Shown here one piece after another: positions 24,501 through 34,104 of a stretch of 64,000 nt of DNA; within the stretch, counting starts at the first letter, position 1, and each line of letters opens with the position of its first letter. The DNA is from Owenia fusiformis (Eukaryota; Annelida; Polychaeta; Sabellida; Oweniidae), in contig CAIIXF020000002.1 of the NCBI GenBank assembly GCA_903813345.2, positions 162,001 through 226,000 on the forward strand, written 5' to 3'. The notes under the pieces were generated by a model. The model was not told the DNA's origin. It searched no databases and saw nothing but the letters and a program-made list of their open reading frames with translations. The position numbers were made by a program, and so were the translations under genes.

Positions 24501-27099
24501 AAATAATTTTGACTTTTAAGACCTATTATTTTGCTGATCCTGAAGAAAGGTATCAATTTTTTGTTAGATAAAGTTAGCAAATTCAATTGCCTACACAACT
24601 TGTATTTTTGCGAGGACTTGGAGTGATGGATATTCTGTCACATGACTTGCGGCAAACCTACCATTTCCATGGGTTAACATGGGAATGTCGATTTTCAAAA
24701 ATTCATCAAATTTATCATCAATTTTCGATCTATTGTAATTGAGGAAAAAAATTGAATAAATTTGGAGGTATTGGAAATAAGGTCAAATTACGTTTAAATT
24801 AATAGTATAAGTATTTTCATCGCAGGTTAAGTAAATAAAAATTCAAACGTAAAGAGGCTTTAGCACGTAGTTCAATGGGGGAGCTAAGGTTGCCAAACTT
24901 ATGGAGGGGAGTGTAACAACAGTACGGTAACTCATATTATTATACTAGAGAGATTTCGCACATAAGTGAAAGTACAACTTATACGTATACGTATAGTTTA
25001 AAGGGTCATGTCGAACTATTATATTTACTAAAATCAATTTTAAATTGTACTTAATGGAACATAACTAATTCCGTTATAGAAAAGCTCTATCAACTAGAGA
25101 CTATGAATGCACTGCCATCTGCACGTGTAGATTATGCACATTATAATAAATGCTTGCTTCCGCGTCCGTGTAGTTGTAGTGTATTATAAACACGATCCTT
25201 TAAAGGGAGTCACGATTCTTTAAAGTGAGTCATTACATAAACAAGTTGATTATTTCAATGTTTTCATGATCAGTATAAGTTCAATGAACTTACAAAACGG
25301 TATATTTACGTAGATGATAACGTATACAGTTGGATCTCCGTATAAAGATTTGCCTACATGTGTGTGGAACAATTGACCGCAAGCATTTTTTAAAATTAAT
25401 TGGCTGAGTGGGAACAGTATCCAATCAAATACTTTAACCATCAATTTGAAACACCAATCAAACCAGTAGGTTCTGGTAAATCCTGGAAACGACCCATTCA
25501 GTAGCTCAACATATGACATACAGGGTGTTTCATAACGAGCATCTCCAAAAAGTCAATTTGAGAAGAGATGGGTCTATAACATATGTACTATATATGAGCC
25601 TATTTTATTCTAGACAAACACATTTGGATCAACTAAACATGCTACAATTCAAGAAAGTACAAATGGCATCCCTTTGACCTGTATTTATTACAGTCCGAGA
25701 AGATCTTTCCTGACGAAAAGCTCACATTATGAAACACCTTGTACGTTTACCTATAAGTATAAGTATACGTTATAAGTTGTACTTTCACGAGGTGCGAAAT
25801 CTCTCTACTATTTACATGCAAGTAACCCATCGTAAAATGTATACAATCAACCAAGACGAAGTCGTACTAAATGTTTTTGCAATATTTACAACCTGCCTCG
25901 GCGTTAAGGATTCTAACATTAACATGTAATTAATTGCATCGCACATATATATTCTATTTAGTGTTCACTTGTACTTTCGTAGGTGTAAAAAGTGTCCATG
26001 GCCATTTATTCAAAGTCACGAAATTGGTCCCGAATGCTCATGTAGATGCAGATATAGCAATGATGTCGAGTGCCGTGACATCTCTCTTGGAAGAAAGCCT
26101 CTGAACGAGGACGGACTCATGTAAGAACCGTTCAGTATAAAATATGTTGCAATTGACCAATTGACCAGTGAATCAGTCCCATCATTGCTTATGATGCCAT
26201 TTTACGATTAACACCAGATTAAAGATAAACCTTTTAACATTTCCACAATTTTAGTCAATACACATTACTTTCTTTCAATCACCAAAATCATTCAAGATTC
26301 CAGTATTGGGAGAATACATACGTGTAGGATGTTTTAACTTTACAATTCATTCCTCAGCTTAGGCCTTAAATACATTCTTTATTTCATAAATCATATTTGT
26401 GTGTTGCTCTCAATCTTGATCAATCAAATCATTTGGCTAAAGGATTTACACTTCATCGAGTTCATAACATGCGTTAGTATTTTTAAATCAAGTTTTTTTT
26501 ATAGATGCATTAAAAAGAAGTTGTGTCTTCACCCCGATTGTCGATTTGGGAGCTTCAACGTCTTAACCGGCCGTTGCAAAGGAGAGTTCCCTAACTACGG
26601 CGACAAACAGGAGCAAAGTGGCGATTACGACATCAATTACGACATCAATTACGACAAAAATGACGTAGACTCTGAAGATGATAGTGTTGAGGAAATTGAT
26701 TGGGCTAAGGAAGAGAATGTAGATGATGCTGGGGAAATGGATTTAGATTCGGATGAGGATACAGGAATAGACGATTATCATTCGGAATCCTCGAGTTATA
26801 ACAATTTGGATTTTAATCATGATGACCCTAACAGTTTTAGACACTATTTTGAAGTTTTCCGAGAAGAAGACGAGGATGATGTCGATTTTAGCATCGACGA
26901 TGGTTTGGATTTCCGGCCAGAGAAATCCCCCAATTTATTAAAACTGCTTCAAAATGATTTTAGAGCACTGAAAATATGGTTGGAGAGAATATGCAAAATG
27001 CAAAGACGCTACAGAGATATATTTAATGAACATAACAGAATCGTCACTGAAAACGAACAGCAGATCCTGGACATGTGCAAATATGTAGGCCAGTCATAA
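21470..27099 (+). CDS. PDGF/VEGF-like growth factor (PVF type), complete, 6 exons
   Basis: Secreted ligand of the PDGF/VEGF cystine-knot family, expected to act on a PVR/VEGFR-type receptor tyrosine kinase. Exons: 21470-21550, 22216-22487, 23037-23274, 23550-23656, 25983-26120, 26505-27099; all GT-AG with agreeing phases; 476 aa. The start is chosen because ATG 21470 opens a signal peptide (MAKSTIYFGLVLVIVFS); the frame reaches further up only via GTG. RSRRRR in exon 2 is a likely furin site ending a propeptide. The knot has eight Cys (about 135, 160, 166, 172, 173, 182, 223, 225) with ECVVLHQCTKWSGCC and ECFCKP; five residues before CC, against two in vertebrate VEGF. A Cys-rich tail follows (CKKCPWPF, CSCRC, CIKKKLCLHPDC), then an unusual Asp/Glu-rich stretch (about 310-440) and a basic C-terminal helix-like end. 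Polyadenylation signals at about 27282 and 27353. Confidence 0.9.
22216..22487 (+). CDS. PVF exon 2 (propeptide with furin-like site)
   Basis: 90 codons plus two bases, SNVPGPLSDEFYIDILRIFF through LDEL. Contains RSRRRRD, a proprotein convertase site. Acceptor TTTCAG, donor GTGATT (weak), phase 2 out. Confidence 0.8.
23037..23274 (+). CDS. PVF exon 3 (first part of cystine knot)
   Basis: Acceptor set at the second AG of CAGGAAG because the first would bring an immediate in-frame stop. Encodes LYDKNKNETD through TITKTYM with knot cysteines 1-6. Confidence 0.85.
23550..23656 (+). CDS. PVF exon 4 (end of cystine knot)
   Basis: 35 codons plus CC, VNEYLGRDRQQIRALETLQF through ECFCKPTNSPP, closing the PDGF/VEGF domain with the C-x-C pair. 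Donor GTAAGT. Confidence 0.88.
23679..23765. repeat. 20-bp minisatellite after PVF exon 4
   Basis: Four units of CACATGCAATACACCAACAT starting 22 nt after the donor. It is followed to about 24030 by more diverged repeats that include GGTAAGTTCAC (23777, 23850) and a CATGCAAGTAACAACAGTA-type unit. Confidence 0.75.
24041..24913. mobile_element. Foldback TA-element, 873 bp (CACTCCC family ends)
   Basis: Near-perfect inverted arms of about 400 bp beginning CACTCCCCTCCATAAGTT, flanked by TA on both sides (24039-24040, 24914-24915). The neighbouring repeat unit CATGCAAGTAACAACAGTA shows the empty site, since the element splits CATGCAAG-TA-ACAACAGTA. No coding capacity. Tc1/mariner-type target choice. 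Confidence 0.85.
24945..25808. mobile_element. TA-element, 864 bp, TAGAGAGATTTCGCAC ends
   Basis: Inverted ends TAGAGAGATTTCGCAC followed by GTGAAAGTACAACTTATA on both sides, flanked by TA (24943-24944, 25809-25810). Lies only 29 bp after the previous element, in the same minisatellite. Contains a nested 221-bp MITE. Confidence 0.8.
25521..25741. mobile_element. Nested MITE, 221 bp, CAGGGTGTTTCATAA ends
   Basis: Ends CAGGGTGTTTCATAA and, reversed, CAAGGTGTTTCATAA, flanked by TA. Inserted about 60 bp inside the right end of the 24945-25808 element, so it is the younger of the two. Its CAGGGTGTT ends resemble those of the element at 48570-48849. Confidence 0.8.
25983..26120 (+). CDS. PVF exon 5 (Cys-rich tail)
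   Basis: CKKCPWPFIQSHEIGPECSC then RCRYSNDVECRD and on to LNEDGL. The C-x-C-x-C pattern is typical of sequences following the knot in invertebrate VEGF/PVF proteins. Acceptor CGTAG, donor GTAAGA, phase 2 out. Confidence 0.85.
26505..27099 (+). CDS. PVF exon 6 (last Cys-rich motif, acidic tail, stop)
   Basis: CIKKKLCLHPDCRFGSF through TGRCKGEF, then about 130 residues dominated by Asp, Glu, Ser, Tyr and Asn, then a basic/aromatic segment (LKIWLERICKMQRRYRDIF) and a TAA stop at 27097. The acidic part begins with a small DYDIN duplication. Confidence 0.88.
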
Positions 27100-27779
27100 T
27101 TTACGATAATTCTATCTTAAATGCATGCGGATTTGTACGCTTGTGTGGAAACCAAGTGTGAAATGAAGAACAAATAATGTAAAAGATGTCGCAGCTGAAT
27201 ATGTGAAACCCTATTAAACTATCTGTTAAACTAAAGGACAAATACTGTAGCTATGATATTGGTTAACTCTTCGGGGGATGAATAAATTGATTATTTGTTT
27301 TTGAAAACCTGGTGCAAAACCTAATATTTGATTGAATTTAAAGGTGTTTGCAATAAATACATCCCCGTATGTATGCGTTCGTTGATTCATAAAGATGGCA
27401 GTCGTTCGTTGATTTTTGATATATTCTGTTGTATTGAATAAGATGTAAATTGCTGTTCAATTTTAGATTTTTGAGCGTGTTATATTTATGTTATAAAATG
27501 AGTTAAACGCTTGTTTCTAATCTTACAGAAAACAGAATTGAAAAATCGGATTGATTGATTCAACACGCTACTAATTGGGAAGCGGATTTTGGTGAAACAA
27601 AATCAGTTTGGTTCTTTCAGGAGAGAAAACCTATTTTCAACATCAGGCTGTTTCAAAAAAGTGACAACACTTTTATGTAATGTAACCAACGTATGCAATT
27701 CTCTGGAGAGTCCTCAAACAAATTGCTGTCCAAAAGTTTCTCCATGCAAATGAATAAAACAATGATTGTATTCAACCAC
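27100..27779 (+). other. PVF 3' UTR and downstream flank
   Basis: AATAAA motifs at about 27282 and 27353 give plausible 3' ends. Nothing else recognised before the hairpin MITE. Confidence 0.45.
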
Positions 27780-27971
27780 AAACGAATGCCCAAACACCCG
27801 CAATATTAGAGAATTTTAAAGAAAACGGCTTCGCTAAGAATGACTCTGATTGAAGTTCATGATCTACGTCATCAATATATTACGTCATCATAAACTTTAG
27901 TTAGAGTCATTCTAAGGGAAGCTTTTTTCTTTAAAATTCTCCAATATCGCGGTTGTTTGAGCATTTGTTCA
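27780..27971. mobile_element. Hairpin MITE, about 190 bp
   Basis: Two arms of about 75 bp (ATGCCCAAACACCCGCAATA and, reversed, ATGCTCAAACAACCGCGATA, then GAGAATTTTAAAGAAAA and AGAATGACTCT in both) around a short centre with paired TACGTCATCA motifs. No coding capacity. Insertion duplication unclear. Confidence 0.75.
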
Positions 27972-28369
27972 TGTTTATTTACCATCGTCGCTTTATTAAT
28001 TTATATGGTGAAACATTTGCCGAATCCAGATTCAACTTAGTTAAACTGAAATCGGAGGTTTTTATCAAAAACGAACGAATTTGGCAACCATCTTGAATGA
28101 GGCTAACTGCAGTCAGAGTCAACCAGCTGTGGAACAGTGATTTTGCCAGCTTGATCATTACAAAAAGTTTCATCGAAAAAATATATGTTCTTTTCGTGAT
28201 TTCATATGTTTTAGATGATTTTGTAGAAAATGAATGAAAATGAATTTAAGCCCAAGACTCAATGCATTGTGTGACGACCATTCCTCTCAGGCGTTGTTTC
28301 CTAAAATGAACACCGGATGCTCCGCATTTCGTGCAAATTTCTAAAAGCAACACCTTCAAGGAATGGTCA

Positions 28370-29392
28370 TTATCCCACCGAACGAAGTTCGAGGGGGATA
28401 TAGAAAAGCCGTCCGTCCGTCCGTTCGTCCGTCCGTTCGTCCGTCCGTCCGTTCGTCCGTCCGTTCGTCCGTCCGTCCGTTCGTCCGTCCGTTCGTCCGT
28501 CCGTCCGTTCGTGTGTCCGGGCAATAACTCAAATACCGGTAGACGGATTTCATTCAAATTTTATAGGCTTATGCCTTATGGGTGTAGGACCTCTGCTCGA
28601 GAAGGAATTTTCAATATGGCCGCTTAATTCAAAATGGCGGCCATTTTTCGGAAAAAATATAATCTTTAATAACTCAAATACTAGTGGATGGATTTGGTTC
28701 AAATTTTATATGCTGTTGCCTGGGTACAAAGGAGCCTTGCTCAAGAAGACATTTTCAAGATGGCCACCAAATTTTAAAATGGCGGCCATTTTCGTAAAAA
28801 AACGTTATATTTGATAACTCAAATACAATTGAATGGATTTGGTTCAAATTTTAGATGCTGATGCTTAGGGACATTGGAGCTCTGCTTGAGAAAGGATTTT
28901 CAAGATGGCAGCTAAATTTCAAAATGGCAGCCATTTTTCATAAAAAACGTTATCTTTGATAACTTAAATACCATTGAATGAATTTGGTTTAAATTTTAGA
29001 AGCCGATGCCTAGGGACATAGGAGCTCTGCTCGAGAAAGGATTTTCAAGATGGCAGCTAAATTTCAATTTTATATGCTGATGTTTAGGGAAAAAGGAGAT
29101 CTGCTTCAGAAGGAATTTCAAAGGCATTAGCTGAATTTCAAAATGGCTGCCATTTTTCATTAAAAAAGTAATCTTTGATAACCCAAATACCATTTGATGG
29201 ACATTCTCTGCTAAAGAAGAAATCTAAAGATGACAGCTGAATTTCAAAATGGCAACCATGTTTCATAAAAACATAATCTTTGATATTTCAAATACCAGTG
29301 GATGAATTTGGCTCAAATTTTTTATCAAAACATGTTTTGTTCGGTGGGATTTGCTACTCCGTGGAGTTGCTGTTTTTCTAGTTCCATATTGC
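28370..29392. mobile_element. CCGT-array element with 145-bp subrepeats
   Basis: Starts ATCCCACCGAAC, then GTTCGAGGGGGATATAGAAA. Next comes a CCGT/CCGTTCGT tract (about 28410-28515), then five to six diverged units of about 145 bp (each with AATAACTCAAATAC, GGTTCAAATTTTA, CTCTGCT and AAATGGCGGCCATTTTTC). It ends GTTCGGTGGGAT followed by TTGCTGTTTTTCTAGTTCC, inverted to the start. Open frames through the CCGT tract (GRTDGRT or VRPSVRP repeats) are artefacts. Family not named; the structure suggests a non-autonomous DNA element. Confidence 0.65.
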
Positions 29393-29815
29393 ACTGAGTC
29401 CAGGGCTTAAATCCTTAAGTTAATATCCCAAATTTTAATGATTAATCACAATATGTACATTAACAGGGTCTTTGTATTGTATTCCATTCAAATTTTAGAC
29501 AGACTCAACCGAGACATTTTTAAATCATGGAACAAAGTCGCTTTTCGAAGATCTTAATTACGCATTAGGCAATGGCAGTCTAGCCCAAATAAAAAGCTGA
29601 ATAAAAGATGGCAAAACTAGTTTTCATTTTTTTATTTAGCTATATAGAAATCTTATTGGCTATATGTCAGATAGTAATTAGTATTAAAAGGATACTATTG
29701 TATTAATTTGACAGTAAAGCATCATTATATTTACCTACTTTTTGCTTCCAATAGTATGGTAAACCAGACTCAATGCACTTGATTTCGTTTTCGAGGAATT
29801 GATTAAGTAAGATAT

Positions 29816-29977
29816 ATAAGGGTGGCGCTAGAGAGACCCGTTCACCAGACAAATGTATTACAATAAGATATAAGGGTGGCGCTAGAGAGACCCGTTCACC
29901 AGACAAATGTATTACAATAAGATATAAGGGTGGCGCTAGAGAGACCCGTTCACCAGACAAATGCATTACAATAACAT
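29816..29977. repeat. 54-bp tandem repeat, 3 copies
   Basis: Three almost identical units starting ATAAGGGTGGCGCTAGAGAG and ending with ATTACAATAAG, spaced exactly 54 bp (29820, 29874, 29928). Confidence 0.9.
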
Positions 29978-30028
29978 CAGAGAGTTTTGAATTTTATATG
30001 TTCTTGTTCAAGGTAAACGTTCTCTGAT

Positions 30029-33000
30029 TAGTATAGTAGGAACAAGGGGTTCCCATGCACCCATAAGGTGTGAATAAGTTACATACATTTTTGTAATCCC
30101 TAGGGTGTCTATTTAATGAATTCATTTGTTAACATTGCCAACTAATGTCCCATAGTACTTTTATGGTGCCATTCAGTTACCATGGTTACGCATCTTTAGA
30201 CATCTTACCTTGTTATCTTAAATCATTTGTAGCTCTGTCATTATTTGGTCTATAGAAATGATATTGGTACCAAATTGAACCTCATTAAATTTCCAATAAA
30301 TTTCTGATATTCAATTATGCAAATTATCTAATTTGCATAAATTATGACGTCATCAATCTATTTTTGGTTCAGAATTTTCAACTATAGCAACGAATCTATT
30401 AGAACTGAGGCCGTATGGCAAAATTTCTGAAAGGTTTTGTCCTTTATTCTATTAGTAGAAGGTATGAGCAACATAAAAATGAAAACAGATTCAAAATTGA
30501 ATCAGTATTACGAAAGTTATGTAACTTTCGAGGCAGCTATCGTGAATGTCATTATTTGACAATAATATACATTACGTCTTACCTTGGAGTCTTGAATCAA
30601 TGTAGCTTCGCCATTATTTGGTCTATAGAGATGATATTGGTATCTGATTAAACCTTATTAAATTTACTATATGGTTACAATATTCAGTTATGCAAATTAG
30701 CTAATTTGCATTAATTGTGACGTCATCAATCCATTTTTGGTTCAGAATATCCTAGTGTAGCAACATATCTATTAGAACTGAGGCCTTATGACAGAATGTG
30801 TACATAGTTTTGTCCCTTATTTGATGAGTGGAAGATATAAGCAACATTAAAGAGACAACAAATCTTCAAAATTGGATCAGAATTAACAAAATTATCCAGC
30901 TTTGGAGGCAGCTACTGTGAACGTCATTGTTTGACAATTATAAAAAGAATATTAAATTAACAAAAAAAGTAGCAACCATAGTTGTTTCAATCTTATTGAG
31001 TAAAAATGTGCATGTATTGAACTGAACTAATAAGTATGTGGAAAGGTTACATGTATTTTGACTATCATTCACAGGGGTCAAAACGGTTATCTCGACCCTG
31101 TATATTAAAGATCCAATTTTATAATTTTCCATGCACTTTCAATGATTCATATAAATAGTATACATATAGTCTGATTTTCATCATATTCTTCATATTCTTG
31201 ATTCTTAAAGCATCTGAAGTATAAAACATGATTAGAAGTGAAGATGATTCATCATATGGTTTATGTAATATTTCTAACATTTCAGATGCTATGGTAACAT
31301 CACTTGATAATGAGGTTTTTACATTTCAGGTTCTTAATGAGTTAAAAGAAAGTTATTCTCCCTTTGCTTTAGAGAAAAATGGTCACATGAATTTGTTTAA
31401 AAAAATTATAACTTGATTTAACCCCCTCCTGACAGCCCCCATATTTGAAGATTTTGGTGAAACCTGGCAAAATACATTAATTATTAGGTTCCAGAAGCCC
31501 CTAGAAGCTATATGATGGCCCCCAGTGGCCCAAAGAATCTATACAGGGGCCCCAAGTGGCCCCCAGAAGGTATACGATGGCCCTCAGAAGCTATACAAGG
31601 GCCCCCAGAAACTATACTGTGGTCTCCAGAAGCTATATGGTGGCCCCCAGTGGCCATCAGAAGCTATATGATGGCCCCCAGAAGCTAATTAGTGGCCCCC
31701 AGGAGCTATATGGTGGCACCCAGAAGCTATACAGGGAACCCCAGTGGCCCCAAGAAGCTATACGATGGCCCCCAGAAGCTATACAGCAGCCCCCAGAAGC
31801 TACACGATGGCCCACTGTAGGCCCCTGTATAGCTTCTGGGGGCCACTATATAGCTTTCGGGGCCACTGGGGGCCACCGTATAGCTTCTAGGGGCTACTGG
31901 GGGGGCCCTTTTTGCTTCTGGGAGCCATTGGGAGCCACCATATAGATTCTGGGGGCCATTTTGTAGCTTCTGGGAACCACCATATAGCTCCTGAGGGTCA
32001 CTATTTAGCTTCTGGGGGCCATCATATAGCCTATGAGGGCCACTGGGGGCCACCGTATAGCTTCTAGGGGCTACTGGGGGCCCTTCACATCTTCTGGGAG
32101 CCATTGGGAGCCATCATATAGATTCTGGGGGCCATCATGTAGCTTTTTGGGGCTCCTGTATAGCTTCTGGAGACCATCGTTTAGCTTCTTGGGGCCACTG
32201 GGGTCCCCTGTATAGCTTCTGGGAGCCACCGTATAGCTCCTGGGGGCCACTAATTAGCTTCTGGAGGCCATCATATAGCTTCCGAGGGCCACTGGGGGCC
32301 ACCATATAGCTTCTGGAGACCATAGAATAGTTTCTGGGGGCCCTTGTATAGCTTCTGGGGGCCATAGTATAGCTTCTGGGGGCCACTGTATAGCTTTTTG
32401 GGGCCACTGGGGGCCCCTGTATAGCTTCTGGGTGCCATCGTATAGCTCCTGGGCGCCACAGGGTTTCCTGTATAGCTTCTGGGAGCCACCGTATAGCTCC
32501 TGAGGGCCACTATTCAGCTTCTGGGGGCCAACATATAGCTTCTGGGGAGCACAGTATAGCTTCTGGGGGCCACTTGGGGCCCCTGTATAGATTCTTTGGG
32601 CCACTGGGGGCCATCATATAGCTTCTAGGGGCTTCTGGAACCTAATAATTAATGTATTTTGCCAGGTTTCACCAAAATCTTCAAATATGGGGGCTGTCAG
32701 GGGGGGGGGTTAAATTAATTAAGTTATAATTTTTCCAAACAAATTCATGCGACTATTTATCTCTAAAGCAAAGGGAGAATAACTTCCTTTTAACTCATTA
32801 AGAACTTGAAATGTGAAAACCTCATTATCAAGTGATGTTACCATAGCATCTGAAATGTTAAAAATATAACATAAACCATATGATGAATCATCTTCACTTC
32901 TAATCATGCTATATACTTCAGATGCTTTAAGAATCAAGAATATGAAGAATATGATGAAAATCAGACTATATGTATACTATTTATATGAATCATTGAAAGT

Positions 33001-34104
33001 ACATGGTAAATTATAAGATTGGATCTTTAATATACTGGGTCGAGATAACCGTTTTGACCCCTGTGAATGATAGTCAAAATGCATGTAACCTTTCCACATA
33101 CTTATTAGTTCAGTTCTATACATGCACATTTTTACTCAATAAGATTGAAACAACTATGGTTGTTACTTTTTTTGTTAATTTAATATTCTTTTTATAATTG
33201 TCAAACAATGACGTTCACAGTAGCTGCCTCCAAAGCTGGATAATTTTGTTAATTCTGATCCAATTTTGAAGATTTGTTGTCTCTTTAATGTTGCTTATAT
33301 CTTCCACTCATCAAATAAGGGACAAAACTATGCACACATTCTGTCATACGGCCTCAGTCCTAATAGATGTTGCTATACTAGGATATTCTGAACCAAAAAT
33401 GGATTGATGACGTCACAATTAATGCAAATTAGCTAATTTGCATAACTTAATATTGTAACCATATAGTAAATTTAGTAAGGTTTAATCAGATACCAATATC
33501 ATCTCTATAGACCAAATAATGGTGAAGCTACATTGATTCAAGACTCCAAGGTAAGATGTAATGTATATTATTGTCAAATAATGACATTCACGATAGCTGC
33601 CTCGAAAGTTACATAACTTTCGTAATACTGATTCAATTTTGAATCTGTTTTCACTTTTATCTTGCTTATACCTTCTACTAATAGAATAAAGGACAAAACC
33701 TTTCAGAAATTTTGCCATACGGCCTCAGTTCTAATAGATTCGTTGCTATAGTTTGAAATTCTGAACCAAAAATAGATTGATGACGTCATAATTTATGCAA
33801 ATTAGATAATTTGCATAATTGAATATCAGAAATTTATTGGAAATTTAACGAGGTTTAATTTTGTACCAATATCATTTCTATAGACCAAATAATGACAGAG
33901 CTACAAATGATTTAAGATACCAAGGTAAGATGTCTAAAGATGCGTAACCATGGTAACTGAATGCCGCCATAAAAGTACTATGGGACATTAGTTGGCAATG
34001 TTAACAAATGAATTCATTAAATAGACACCCTAGGAATTACAAAAATGTATGTAACTTATTCACACCTTATGGGTGCATGGGAACCCCTTGTTCCTACTAT
34101 ACTA
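30029..34104. mobile_element. 4.07-kb foldback element: two 1.47-kb inverted arms with minisatellite core
   Basis: The left arm (30029 to about 31500) and right arm (about 32640 to 34104) are long inverted copies with only scattered differences. They start TAGTATAGTAGGAACAAGG and end with its inverse. GAT flanks both ends (30026-30028, 34105-34107), a possible 3-bp duplication. Each arm holds an internal direct duplication of about 375 bp. The same small frames are open in both arms (78 aa starting MAKFLKGF; one containing MIRSEDDSSYGL) simply because the arms are alike. I recognise no protein family in them. Looks like a foldback-type DNA transposon. Confidence 0.8.
31500..32645. repeat. Inverted minisatellite core (AGAAGCTATA / TATAGCTTCT)
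   Basis: Units of about 20-30 bp built on GGCCCCCAGAAGCTATA. They run in one orientation to about 31820 and in the opposite orientation from there to 32645, making the core itself a lopsided palindrome (about 320 against 820 bp). Open frames reading APRSYT or SGPQKLY repeats in several frames are by-products. Confidence 0.88.

Noticed and set aside
28246-28627. Frames with GRTDGRT or VRPSVRP repeats
   Set aside because: Translation of the CCGT microsatellite tract.
31556-32604. Frames with APRSYT / SGPQKLY repeats on both strands
   Set aside because: Translation of the GGCCCCCAGAAGCTATA minisatellite. Several frames and both strands are open together, so this is not evidence of a repeat protein.
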